A stretch of 57,998 nt of DNA from assembly GCA_000697335.1 (NCBI GenBank), contig JNEM01015577.1:1-57998 (forward strand), read 5' to 3'. Source of the stretch: Conidiobolus incongruus B7586 (lineage: Eukaryota; Entomophthoromycota; Entomophthoromycetes; Entomophthorales; Conidiobolaceae). Within the stretch, counting starts at the first letter, position 1. Each line of letters begins with the position of its first letter. A program made the translations under genes and the position numbers. Positions 44,879-56,299 of the stretch are shown piece by piece. Under the pieces are notes generated by a model, which was not told where the DNA came from, did not search any database, and saw nothing but the letters and a program-made list of their open reading frames with translations.

Positions 44879-46414
44879 GCATCTTCTGCATAATAGCCAT
44901 TTTTCTCATTAAATTTATCATCAAATTCAAGTTTTTATATAATGAATTTATTTTGGTTTGTCAAATCCATTATACAGTTTTCTATTTAGTACATTTAAAG
45001 TTTGATTCAAATATCACTTGTTTTTCTCCATTGTAATTCAAAATATTATTTTAAAAATAGCCATATATTTCATACTTTAAATTTTGTAAAATTTCTGATT
45101 TTTAAACCAACTTTTTCAGGGCATTTGAGGTCTTGGGATTATATTAAAAAATTGACAAATATAAAAGTATATTTATTATTTTATATAATTGAACTCCCTT
45201 AAGCTCAAATGTCTATTATTTAAAATCAAAAATCAACGCTTGAATAAGAACTTTTAAACACTTTTAATATATATTGTAAGATCAACAAATTATTTTGTTC
45301 TTAATATATTAATAGAAATCAGGTTATAAAAAATCGATCTTTTTATAGACATTGTTATATGAATCAATCATATTTTAAATAATTTTGATACTATTCAAAT
45401 AATTGTAAATTTATTTTACAGCTCAAATCTGAATACAAGTAGTGAAAGCATGTGATCAAATATTATTCAAATTTTAATAAATGGTGAAAATAATTAAAGT
45501 GTATAGACTTCTGATAATCACACCATTCTATCTCCATCACATTTCTAGTAGATTAATATTAAATTTTATATTATTTTTAAAATGTGTATGAAATATTGAT
45601 TTAAATCTCAGACCTTTTTCCCGCTTATGGATGAAATATATTTATTGTGAATTTGAAATCAAGTTTAAGATTACATACTTTCCATCTATTTACTTAGTGA
45701 ATCATTTTAGAAACTCTTAACATCTTTGATTTTAGATTGATTTAGACTATTATTTATTAAGATTGTTCTTTAATAATTTTAATTCTATTCAGTTTGTTAT
45801 TAATAAATTTGAATTCAACGATTTGTATTATATTTTAGTCAATAATTCTTCAACAAACAGTGACTTGAAAAACTTGACCAAATTTTATTTACTAATTGAT
45901 TATGAAAATTAAAGTGCTTGGATTAGAATTTTAAAACTATCACTTTAGCTATTGTATTGTTAAATACATTAACTTTGAATATTAAAGAATGCATGATTTT
46001 TAGGATGACTATTGCAATACAATGCCATCCGGATTAGATATTATTTAAATGGTACTTGTTTCAATTATACAACAAATAATAAGTTCAATTATGATCGCTA
46101 TTTGTTATGACAAAATTCTTTAACAAATCAATTGAATAAATGAACTAATTGATCTATTGATATATATATATATTATTGTATATCAAGCAATTAGAATTCA
46201 AATTGAATTTAACATTAAAAATAATTTTAAAGTCTAGACTAATTTCAGATTTCAGATTTGTCAGATATGAACGAGTATACTTATATATTGAAGGTCAAAA
46301 TAGATAATTCGTTGTAAAAAAATAAAATTTTAATATAGGCTCACTCCAACCTTCATGATTTTGATTATTTCTTTCTCATTTTTAAATCAATCAATGATGA
46401 TCACATAACAACTA
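44879..46414. other. Spacer between the UGT array and the GPCR cluster
   Basis: 1.5 kb of AT-rich sequence. Short open frames carry no recognisable motif. Confidence 0.4.
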
Positions 46415-47067
46415 AAATGGTCTGATATATTAATTTTCAGCAACTTTGTCAGCTATAAAAGATATAGGTAAATATAGTATGTCATCTTCAAAAAATAAAA
46501 CAAATTTGCCAAAAAACATGTTAATAAATAAACTTAATATTAATTGATATTTCAATATTACGGTTGTTTTTTCTTTCATTATTTTTTGTTAGATGAGGCT
46601 TAAAGTGGGTTGGTTTCTGGTAATCAGTTTGATTCTAAATACCATAATACAAGTATGATAGATGGAAATTATGGTCAGTCTAATTAATCTGATTATTAGA
46701 AAAATAGTGAGTTGGTATAGTTTCAGAGTTTGAAGAAGATGAATTAGTATAGGCACCAGAAATATTTACTTTAGAAAAGATAGTGGTCAAGTTCTGATTG
46801 ATATTATAACCAATATTATATATTATACTTACCATAATATATTGATTTTTTATCTAGTTGAAAATTAAATGCTATGAGCAAATAACTCTCTATACTAATT
46901 TTTAATATTAAGCAAAATATAATTGAAAGTAAGATAACTAACTTAATAAGTTGAATATTGCAAAGGTAGTCATTGTAAACTAAAGTACTCTTTTTACTTA
47001 AAATATATAATAATATAAAAAAAGTTTAGTTGAAATCTATATTATTAATTAATAAAATCCACTCATA
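46415..47067 (-). pseudogene. GPCR pseudogene, C-terminal part
   Basis: Aligns on the minus strand with the intact GPCR gene at 53608-54534 from transmembrane segment 7 back to segment 2. Landmarks in plus-strand orientation: TTTTTTCTTTCATTATTTT near 46567 (MKEK region), GGGTTGGTTTCTGGTAATCA near 46609, TAGTCATTGTAAACTAAAG near 46969 (the VYDDY region) and AAATCCACTCATA at 47055-47067. Frame shifts and stops throughout. It is cut at 47067 by a family 2 transposon and continues at 48631. Confidence 0.8.
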
Positions 47068-48630
47068 TACACTAACCCACAAAAATAAGTCATAAAATCA
47101 AAAACACTTATATTTTTACTAATAATTTAATTAATATTTAATGAAATAAACTTAAAATAAATAATTAAAATCTATTATATTTATTGATAATATATATCAT
47201 TAAATGATGTTATTTAGTTATTAATTGGTTAAAATATAAACCTTTAAATTATACTTAAAGTGAGTTATAAATTTATAGGTTTTTGGTGATAAAAAAATTA
47301 AAACTTAATATATCTATCTTTAACATTTTTAATTTCTTTAAATTTATAAGGTATAGAATTAATTAACTTTTTATATTAGAAAAAGTTAATCTTATTTTAT
47401 GCTTCTTAAATATATTCTTAAAGTTAATTTAAATTTGTTGTTAAGGGAATACTTTAATAACTTTTTTTAATTAATTTTAAAAATTTTAATTAAGATAAAG
47501 TTAAAAAATTAAAAAAGCTACTTTATAATTATTATCTTGTTATTTTGAAATTATTTGGTAATAAAAGTTATTATATAACAAAAGGTATTATCTTATTAAA
47601 AAATAATATTAGTTTTGTTTAACTTATATTATTCAATGATTTTTTTTAATTTATTATTTAAAATACTTTAATATATCTCAGTGTTAATTCCTTTATTAAC
47701 TTCATAAAAGTATCTTATACTTAAAAACAACATATATCTTTAAAAAATAATTAACCTAATATTATATTTTTAAGTAAAATTAACATAATAATTATGAAAT
47801 AGTTTTGTATCTTTTTTAAAGCATTTCTTTTTTATTTAATTTATTAAAATATATTTTTGTTTTATTAAATTAAATAACTTTAATTAATTATAATTTAATA
47901 TTAATAATAACATTAAAACATTTATTTAACTTTATAATAAGATTTTTTTAATTAAAGGTGTTTTTTCTTAAAGTATAAGTGATATATATATTAATATAAA
48001 ACAAATATAATTATATTAATGTTAAATAATGTTTTTGTATAGTTTTAAAATTTTTATTATATTTTCATAATAATACTATATTTATTTATATTAATTAACA
48101 TATAAATTTCCTTTTTTTTATATTTATTTATAATATTAACATATTTAAGTTTAAGTTTAAATATGTTTTTATTATTATTATGAATAGTTTTAACTATAGT
48201 AAACTAACTAACACTAGTAATTCTAATAATATCTTAAGTTAATTTACTTTCTTTATAAAGTTAATTAATACACAAATAAATTTTTTTAAAAAGGGATTTG
48301 AGTATAATAATATTAATAAAAAAATTTAGTATATTTATAAATTATAATATAAAATAATAATAAAAAGAGAAAAAAGATATGATTATATATTATTAAATAT
48401 ATCCTTTTATCTCAAAAACCTATAAATCTATAACTCACTTTAGTTAAATATTAAAGGTTAATATTTTTGTTAATAGTTTATTAAATATATTTAAATATAT
48501 TTATTTATTCTCAAATAATATATCTTAATTATAAATTATAGATTTAAGTAATCTAATATATATAATTGTTTTAATAATTAATTAAAATATATATTTTTGA
48601 TTTTATAACTTACTTTTATAGGTTAGTATA
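47068..48630. mobile_element. Family 2 TIR transposon (Tc1-like, IR/DR type), copy b
   Basis: 1563 bp inserted in the GPCR pseudogene, with the target dinucleotide TA on both sides (47066-47067, 48631-48632). The ends are TACACTAACCCACAAAAATA and, reversed, TATACTAACCTATAAAAGTA. Exactly 189 bp inside each end lies a 28-bp inverted block (47257-47284 and 48414-48441, one mismatch). This gives terminal inverted repeats of about 217 bp with conserved outer and inner parts. The outer and inner parts of one arm share AAAGTRAGTTATAAA in the same direction. This is the IR/DR layout known from Tc3, Minos and Sleeping Beauty. The interior is too eroded for an open transposase. Confidence 0.75.
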
Positions 48631-48795
48631 TAAATTATTATATAATTTCTTAGGAATACTAGGAAAAATTATCTATTTAACAAATATTCTCAATGTATAA
48701 TTATATATATCTAATATATATCTATGATAAAAAATAATTTACAAAATATTTTAGCTTAAATATTTATTATTTTTTCTTAAAAAACAAATATAATA
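48631..48795 (-). pseudogene. GPCR pseudogene, N-terminal part
   Basis: Continues the pseudogene beyond the transposon. TAATTTCTTAGGAATACTAG matches GAAGTTTCCTGAGATTACGG of the intact gene, and ATTTTTTCTTAAAAAACAAA matches its 5' end (ATTTTTTCTCAAACAAAGAG). This part is much more AT-shifted than the part left of the transposon. Confidence 0.65.
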
Positions 48796-49189
48796 TTATA
48801 TATAATTATATCTTATAATCAAATAATATGTTAAAATTTAAAATTTTATTTCAATTTTAATTAATTTTAAAAAAATTTTTGATTATTTACTATATTTTTA
48901 TTTTTTTATAATAAAAATAATTAAAAGGATTTAGTCAAAAATTTTTAAGGTTTTAAATATTTAATTTTATTGATAGGGAATATTTTGTTAATCATTTAAG
49001 AAATTAAGATTATGGTATTAAATTAGAAATATTTTAAAAGTTACTCTTTATTTAAACTAGTTGATTTTATTGTTTCCTTAGAGGGCTTTGCTTTTTTTAT
49101 AAAAGTCAATAATATTATTTAATAAAAGAATATTAATTAATTATCTTGATTCCAAAATATATCATCTTTAAGTTTATTTATAATATTTT
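48796..49189. other. Spacer
   Basis: Very AT-rich sequence. Part of it (about 49050-49120) may belong to the LTR copy that follows. No gene seen. Confidence 0.35.
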
Positions 49190-49384
49190 CAAATAGTATT
49201 AAGTTATGACAAGTATTGAATATTTATTTTAATCAAAGAATTTATTTTATAATAAGCTATCTTTATCTTATTTAATAAAACCTATTAATTTCCCATAAGC
49301 TTATAATAAATAAGAATTTACCACTGATAATTTCTTATTTAAGTTTTAAAAACCTATTTCCTCTTATATTTAAAAATATCAACA
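49190..49384 (-). mobile_element. LTR family R1, copy 3 (partial, decayed)
   Basis: Aligns in the same orientation as copy 1, and more fully with the longer copy 2, through landmarks such as TTATGACAAGTATT, AATTTCCCATAAGC, TTACCACTG and AAAACCTATTTCCTC. It is strongly AT-shifted and its far end is unclear. It looks old. Confidence 0.5.
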
Positions 49385-49596
49385 TTTTAGAAAAATTAAA
49401 TCAGATTTTTAAATTACTTATTTTTTATAATTTAATTTTTAAAATTTATTTTATTAATATTAATTGTTTTCCTAATTATATTTATAATTCATTAGAGTTA
49501 ATATAAAACCAACTTTAAAAGATAGTTAAAATTTCTAAAATTAATATAAATTAAATATAGAATCTAATTTTATTTTTTGAATATAAATTTTTTACA

Positions 49597-50760
49597 ATGG
49601 TACCACCAAAGCTTAATAATAATCTCTTAAGAGTTATTATGTTATTTTATTTTAATTAAGCATATAAACACTTTAAGTCATATAAAATTATTAACTAAAT
49701 ATATATTAAAGATATTATCATTCTTAGATATTATTAAAAATAATTTATATATTTTAAAAATAATAATCATTATATTAAAAATAAACCATATATAGGTAGA
49801 AAAATAGAAATATCTAATAAATAAATATTAGGAATTATAGAAACTCATATTAATTATAATTTAGAAAAATTTTCAAAGGTATAAAATATAAGTCTTAGTT
49901 AATTATCAAGATAATTAAAAAAATTAATAAAGTTTAGAAAGTATCAAATTAAATATCTTATGAATTAATAATATTTGATAAGTTAAATAAGTTAGTATAT
50001 ATTTTTTATTTATTAAATTTACAAAAAACTTAGATTTCTTAAAAAACTTTATTATTACTAATAAAACATAAATAATGTCTGATAATATAGTTTATGAATA
50101 TTATTATGTAACTAAAAAAACAAAAGCTAAAAGTCAGGGAAAAATAAATATATATGAAAAAAAAATAATATTAGTTATATAATAAGATTAGAAAGAAATA
50201 TTATATTAAGAATTTAAAAAAGAAAAATAAAAAATAAATAATATTATTTTAAAGAAATATAAAGATTATGTAAAATATTAAGAAAACAAAGATTAAAATA
50301 CTTTTTAAATAAAAACTTAAATTATATATCAACTTTTATGTTAGTATATTATTATCATCATAATAATATAAAACTATATATATTAATTAAAACCTTATAT
50401 ATTTTAGATTATAATTAATTTGAACTATTATCACATTTAGCATATTTTTTTTAATTTTATACCTAATAATTTTTATTTTTTTTAGATATTTTAAAAGGTT
50501 TTTAAAAAATAAAGTTTTTTAAAAACTTAAATAAATAGAAGTTGAATTTTTAAAATTTATTAAAACAATAGAAAAAGATTATTATAAAAAGGGGATATAT
50601 AGCCAAATTAAAAGATAGGAACTTATCTAAAAATATAAAAATTATTATATATCTCAAGATTAAAATATTAATATACTTTAATAAAAAAAATAATAAAATT
50701 GAAAATAAAAACCTATATTGATATTATTATTTTTTTAGCTAAATTCTAAAAATATAAAAT
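49597..50760 (+). mobile_element. Family 3 transposase relic (Tc1/IS630-like)
   Basis: Starting at an ATG, the frame reads MVPPKLNNNLLRVIMLFYFN, then after several TAA stops KNKPYIGRKIEISNK, the look of an N-terminal helix-turn-helix with its GRK spacer. Further on, NIVYEYYYVTKKTKAKSQGK resembles the YGYxxKGxKAKSQGKF segment of fungal Tc1-like DDE transposases. Many of the stops are TAA. Terminal repeats were not found, so the outer limits are unknown. Confidence 0.45.
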
Positions 50761-51524
50761 AAAAACTACCTTAATAACTATAAATAACAATATATTATTA
50801 TGGTTTTTAAAATTATATCATTATTTATCTTATATCTATATCTCTAATTTATAAATGATTTACTTAGTTTAATAAGGTTTAAACTATAAGTTTGCCATAA
50901 TTCTAGTTGGATATAACATCAGCCAACCTTTTCTTAAATACTTTTGCTAAGGTATATTAGTGAGCATTAATAACTTATCAGTAATTTCACTATTTAATTA
51001 TTTAATTACCCTGAATTATCAGAGTAATTAAGTTAAAAAAATTCTTAAAAAATTTAAACTACCTATATAATATAAAAAAATAATATTTGCTAACCTTTAA
51101 TAATTTTGATTATATTTTAGAAGTCAAAATTCAGTTTGATGAAACTTTTAGATTAAAAGACCTTACATTATGATACTGTGTATAATTGGTTGACACAGTA
51201 TAATGATATTTGTGAAATGTGATCACATTAACTCACTGCAATTGGCCATTTTGGTTCTCCACTTCCTTATTTGGATGCGAACAAAATTAGGAAAACAATC
51301 AATAATTCGAAATATAAATTGGACATTAATATTTTAAGAAGTGTTTATAAAGTAGCTGACAGATTGTACATAGTTTCAAAAACAATTAATTTATTTGGTG
51401 AATTTGTGACAATTTAATTCATTTTTACATTATGATTTCAAAATTGATAATTAAAAAATAAAACTTTAGTTTTAAATCATAGTATAGGCATTATTCATAT
51501 CCTCTGCAATAGATTTGAATTGAT
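50761..51524. other. 3' flank of GPCR gene 1
   Basis: Spacer. It contains a strong inverted repeat at 51166-51205, annotated separately, and otherwise nothing recognisable. Confidence 0.4.
51166..51205. repeat. Inverted repeat (hairpin)
   Basis: CATTATGATACTGTGT and ACACAGTATAATG pair around an 11-nt loop, with a 2-nt bulge on one side. It lies about 320 bp beyond the stop codon of the minus-strand GPCR gene. It could be an RNA 3' structure or the remains of a small inverted-repeat element. Confidence 0.5.
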
Positions 51525-52436
51525 TTATTTTAGTTTGATAAATTTTAAAAATTTAGATCGTATTTCTGAATTCATAATTAATAATAATATTACGTCGGAA
51601 ACAGAAGTGTAAACAGCTAGGTTATGAGCTACTGCATCAACAATTAACGTTCTAGGTAGTTGTAAAATAACATCTCTAAAATACAAATAGATTTTTCCAA
51701 GATGAAGTGCTAAAAATAAAAGTAATATTGTCAATGATTTGAATAAAATGCTCAATTTTTCTTTCATGATTTGTTGTTTGGTGAAATTTAAAGCCTCTTG
51801 GTTTCTATTGAGTTGTCTAGTTCTAAATATCACTATACTAATATAAGATATTGTAACACTAGCCAAACTTAATATACCCAATGTAAGATAAGTAGAGAGC
51901 AAATAAATTCTAGCCGATTTTGAGGTAGGTAACGTGGCATAGACTCCAGAAACGCTTAGAGTTGTGTGCGTAGTACTTAAAGCCCAAGTTACGATGGATA
52001 TTGGAAAAAAAATCAAAATAATGCATAAAATAATATATACTATATTACTTAATTGAATATTATATACAACAAGTAAGCATCGTTCCACGCTAATTAACCC
52101 GATTAAATACGAGTTGATGAGAAGAGGAATGCAAGATGTAATATATTGAATATCACATAAATAATCATTATAAACAATCATACTTTTACCACATAATATA
52201 AATAACGATGTAAAAAATAGTCCAATAGATATACACAAATTATTAAAGCATAAAATACCACTCATAAATAAATCGGGATGAAGCTTTCTTAAGCCTTTAC
52301 GAAAAATTATACATATTACTGGAATTGTCAATACGCAACCACTTACACCTAGTATAATACCTTGGATTGAGAATGGAATCATGAAATCTTGGGCTGCTGC
52401 TTGAATCTCTAGTTTTTTCTCTAATAAAGAACTCAT
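51525..52436 (-). CDS. Seven-transmembrane receptor, class-A-like GPCR (gene 1)
   Basis: 303 residues with seven hydrophobic segments at roughly 18-42, 54-80, 92-120, 128-152, 174-202, 226-248 and 265-290. Features of class A receptors: a Cys at the top of segment 3 (YLCDIQ), an E-R-C triplet (SVERCLLVVYN) where rhodopsin-like receptors have D/E-R-Y, and a short basic C-tail. There is no canonical NPxxY in segment 7 (SDVILLLIMN instead). No signal peptide. About two thirds identical to gene 2 by eye, nearly identical around LRKLHPDLFMSGILCFNN. Role: plasma-membrane sensing of an unknown ligand, probably through G proteins. Intronless; a TATA-like box lies about 50 nt upstream. Confidence 0.8.
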   Translation of the reverse strand: MSSLLEKKLEIQAAAQDFMIPFSIQGIILGVSGCVLTIPVICIIFRKGLRKLHPDLFMSGILCFNNLCISIGLFFTSLFILCGKSMIVYNDYLCDIQYITSCIPLLINSYLIGLISVERCLLVVYNIQLSNIVYIILCIILIFFPISIVTWALSTTHTTLSVSGVYATLPTSKSARIYLLSTYLTLGILSLASVTISYISIVIFRTRQLNRNQEALNFTKQQIMKEKLSILFKSLTILLLFLALHLGKIYLYFRDVILQLPRTLIVDAVAHNLAVYTSVSDVILLLIMNSEIRSKFLKFIKLK

Positions 52437-52480
52437 TTTATTGATTTAATATTCAATAATAATAGCTCTTTTTAATAAAT

Positions 52481-52488
52481 CTTTTATA
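52481..52488 (-). promoter_or_regulatory. TATA-like box of GPCR gene 1
   Basis: TATAAAAG on the minus strand, starting 52 nt upstream of the ATG. Confidence 0.5.
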
Positions 52489-53607
52489 TTAAATTTGAAA
52501 CTAAAACTCTGTGATTTTACTGGTAATGAACTTTTCAGTATAAATCAGTATTAAAATGAGACATCCATTAAAACAGTAGATTATGGAAATATTTTTATTA
52601 TGAATATCTTCGAAATTATTTTTAAAAATATTTCACAAATTAATTAAGTAAAAATAAAACATAATCAAAATAGGATTATGAATTTTGCTCATATTTTTTA
52701 ACTCCATACTTATTGTATTTATTTTCCAGTTTCAAGTTGAGAAGTTTAAATTAATTAGCTAATGATTTAAGCATTTCTTCAGATCATTAGGATGACGAAA
52801 ATGGATTGTCCTAAGCACAATTAATAATATACAATGGAATATTTTCTTAATTGGTTTTTTAGCATTGTTAAGGTTTCAATTGCAATAACTTGACTACAAC
52901 TTGCAACAATTATAATAGGAAATGGTTGTTTGTCAAAAGATTCGTTCGAATTTCTAATAATCCTCCGAGCATGGATCATTTTGATTAATAATCACATTGA
53001 TTGCCCAACTATTAAATATATTTATATAAAAATAATGTCTCGATGCACATTAGTTGTCAGTAGTGTGAATAAACTATCCATAAAAACACCATGAATATGA
53101 TACAAATTATTAATATATTTCAACTAACATATAGTGGCAATCTAGCAATTTCGCTAGCTATTCAACCAGTAGGACGTTCACCGTTGATAATCAGCAGTTT
53201 AATTCAAAGTTATTGCAATCCGAATACTATGGGAAATTCAAATGAGAGCTTTCAATAGGCTGTGGACTGCTACAGTTATCTGAATATTAATATAAAAATT
53301 GAAAGTAAAAATTGAAAATAATTTTATTAAAAATAAAATTAAGGTATAAAAGCTTATAAAATAAAAAACATGCCAGATTATATTTTAATAAGAGCATAAG
53401 TTATTAATAAGATATTTAGATTCTTTTAATTATAAAAAAAATAAGATTTCAGTAATGGTTCAAATTACAATTATACAAACTATCATAAATTCAATATAAT
53501 CCAAGTACGTTTATTTCATAATTGACAAAATACAATAAGAAAATTGAATAAATACTATTAAGACTAAGAACAATAGATAATAATATGGTATATAAATTAT
53601 TATCAAT
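52489..53607. other. Spacer between the two GPCR genes
   Basis: AT-rich with a somewhat GC-richer patch at about 53030-53280 (for example CCAGTAGGACGTTCACCG). No frame, tRNA or terminal repeat recognised. Confidence 0.35.
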
Positions 53608-54534
53608 TTATACAGGATTATTTCGCTTTAACCTGAATAATTTAAAAAATTTCTCTCTCATTTGTTTATCAAAAAATAATAATAACAGCACATCTGAAAT
53701 GGTTGAATATATAATTAAATTTTCCGCTACAGCATCAATAATAAATGTCTTAGGTACTTGGAAAATAATCTCTCTTGTGAACATATATACCTTTCCAAAG
53801 TGAATCGTAATAAATAATGTTAATACCAAAATCGATTTGAATATAATGGTCATTTTTTCTTTCATTATTTCATTTTTGCTGAGATTCAGAGTGTGTTGGT
53901 TATTAGTTAATTGTTTAAATCTAAAAATAACTATACTCGTATACGATATCAAAACGCTCGCTAAACTTAGTAAGCACAGTATGAGATAAGTACCAATTAT
54001 ATAAGGTCTCGAAGATTGTGAAGTGGAAAATGCGGCATAGACTCCCGAAATACTCACGATAGAATGACCTTTTGATATTCCCCAAAAACTTATAGACAAT
54101 GGCAAAATATATAGAATAATAATTACCACAATAAAAACCAATTTATCTAATCGAATATTAAATACAATAAGCAAACATCGTTCAAAGCTAATTAATCCTA
54201 TTAAATATGAGTTGATGAGAAGAGGAATGCTAAATGTAAAAGCTTGAATATCACAAAGATAATCATCATAGACTATCATATTCCTTCCGTAAAGTATAAA
54301 TAAAGATGTAAAAAATAGTCCAATGGATATACACATATTATTAAAACATAAAATACCACTCATAAATAAATCAGGGTGAAGTTTCCTGAGATTACGGTTT
54401 AGAATTATGTATAGTACAGGTATTGTTAAAGCACATCCAAATACACTTAAAATAATTCCTTGTACTGCGAATGGTATCATAAACGGTTGGGCAGCTTGCT
54501 CGATAGCTAATTTTTTCTCAAACAAAGAGCTCAT
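53608..54534 (-). CDS. Seven-transmembrane receptor, class-A-like GPCR (gene 2)
   Basis: 308 residues, same seven-segment layout as gene 1. Segment 3 has YLCDIQ and ends SFERCLLIVFN, segment 7 ends SDVLLLLFFD, and the short C-tail is basic (KLFRLKRNN). Differences from gene 1 cluster in segment 4, the second extracellular loop (KGHSIVSISGVYAAFSTS) and segment 6, while segments 1-3 and the first loop are almost unchanged. That pattern suggests a shared coupling mode with a changed ligand pocket. Same strand as gene 1, 1.2 kb apart; together with the pseudogene near 47 kb they are a tandem family. I see no clear TATA box upstream. Confidence 0.8.
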   Translation of the reverse strand: MSSLFEKKLAIEQAAQPFMIPFAVQGIILSVFGCALTIPVLYIILNRNLRKLHPDLFMSGILCFNNMCISIGLFFTSLFILYGRNMIVYDDYLCDIQAFTFSIPLLINSYLIGLISFERCLLIVFNIRLDKLVFIVVIIILYILPLSISFWGISKGHSIVSISGVYAAFSTSQSSRPYIIGTYLILCLLSLASVLISYTSIVIFRFKQLTNNQHTLNLSKNEIMKEKMTIIFKSILVLTLFITIHFGKVYMFTREIIFQVPKTFIIDAVAENLIIYSTISDVLLLLFFDKQMREKFFKLFRLKRNNPV

Positions 54535-56299
54535 TATAACTTTTCGATATTGAAGTGACTTAACTTTGTCACCCTGATGTTTATGTAAACTCTAAAGTCT
54601 AAAAATTAGGTATAGCCTTTCTAATAACAGTGTCAGGATAATCCAAAATTAATTTGGTTTCATGTTGAAATAGCCTATTTTTGAGTTCAGTGATTAAGTA
54701 TTTTTGATTTAAGAAAATATTTTTATAAATTGAGAAATATATAAAAAATAGAATTATTTATTAGTCAAAAGAGTTTATATAGATGTATTACAAATATTAA
54801 AATCCTTATTGCTGTCTTTAGGGAGTATTTGTTCCGATATATTATATAAGGTACCTCATATATTGTCTAATTTTTATAAGTACTTTCACAATCAAATAGA
54901 TTTGACACAATATATTGAAATAGAGTGAAAAATGTTTCAAATTTGTGACATTATATCACTTGGTTACTGATTTTTACAATGTTGGCAATATCTCGAAAAG
55001 AAATGTTGTATATTTTATATTCGTTAAATAATGGGTTTAACAGTTAATTAGAAAATTTTATAAAATATCAAGTAATTCACCAAGTAACCAGATTCTTGCA
55101 ACTTATAAATGAGTTCAAGCCTTGTTGTTAGCTTGCGTATATTTAATCTCAAATTTTTCATAAATATTAATTTAATTTCACCTTGACACTATTGTGGCTA
55201 ATCCCTTTTTTATAAATATAATTTTCATTTTTTATATATTTTATTGCCTCAAGTAATAACAACAGTCTGATATTCACTATCGTTTAGATGAACAGAGTCC
55301 CCAAATAGGCGGAACACTTCCCACTATATGGGGAGCAGCTACAAGCTAGGTGGCCAGACGAACCCAGGCTACTTCATCGTATGGAATTACTCTAGGATCT
55401 ACTAGAGCTAAGTTGGACTTTATGTTCAGATCAGCTTAACTAAACATGTTTCAAATTTAAATGAATCGAACAACCGTTGGTTGCATAATTAGATAGCAAT
55501 CAACTTATTATATTTAATTAGTGAACTTATGTAAGTTTTTATAACTCTTAGAAAATTCATTTTTGACGGAGCTAGATGAATCTCGTGCTAGTGGCTGTTC
55601 GAAACCAAGCGGGGAAACTCATTCAATAGTATAGCCACCTATTCGAGGGACACATGAAAATTTAATATCGGTCAGTCATTCGGTTGGTGACATATTTAAT
55701 AGATTAGTTTTTTTTGAAGAGATTAAATCTAATATTATTCCCTAAGAATTTGTATTATAATTTCAATTACAGTTACAAAAAATCAAATCTAAATCAACTT
55801 TGGTATTTTGACTTAAATATAAAACATCAAACCTCATTTTACTACAGATTATAAATTTTAATTATTGTTACTATTGTTGTGTTTTATAAGTATTTTAAAT
55901 AAATATTATTATTAGAAAAGTACTTGTAATATAATTTAATAAATTATTTATTAATCCTGTTTTTTAATATATTAGGACTATATGTCTTAAAATTTATTTA
56001 TTATTGAAATTATAGCTGAATATTGAGCAAAAATATAATCCCCTCTTTATCCTTAACATTTCTAATTTAAAAATTTGTTAAGTAAGTGACATAGAATTTA
56101 GATAAAAACTAAAAAATATCATTTGATTATGATCCAACAAGTCAACTATAAATATAAGCTAATATATATTAAACTATTGAATTGAAATGGATAGGTTTTT
56201 TCAAAATACAATATTATCATAAAATATATATGGAATAGCCAAATGAATAATAATATTATTTTATTAATTAAAATCATCTAAATTAAATTTAATTTTATT
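54535..56299. other. Upstream region of GPCR gene 2, with a GC-richer island
   Basis: Spacer. At about 55262-55692 the composition rises, and the island ends CGGTTGGTGACA, like the ends of the 334-bp LTRs, but I found no matching left end or target duplication. The rest shows nothing. Confidence 0.35.

Noticed and set aside
52740-53000. Possible minus-strand fragment readable as a short peptide near 52960
   Set aside because: No similarity to the GPCRs or any family I recognise, and no supporting start or splice signals.
55286-55330. Hammerhead-ribozyme-like words (GATGA, GAGTCCCCAAATAGG, GGAAC)
   Set aside because: The invariant CTGATGA and GAAA core is not intact and stem II does not pair properly; chance resemblance is more likely.
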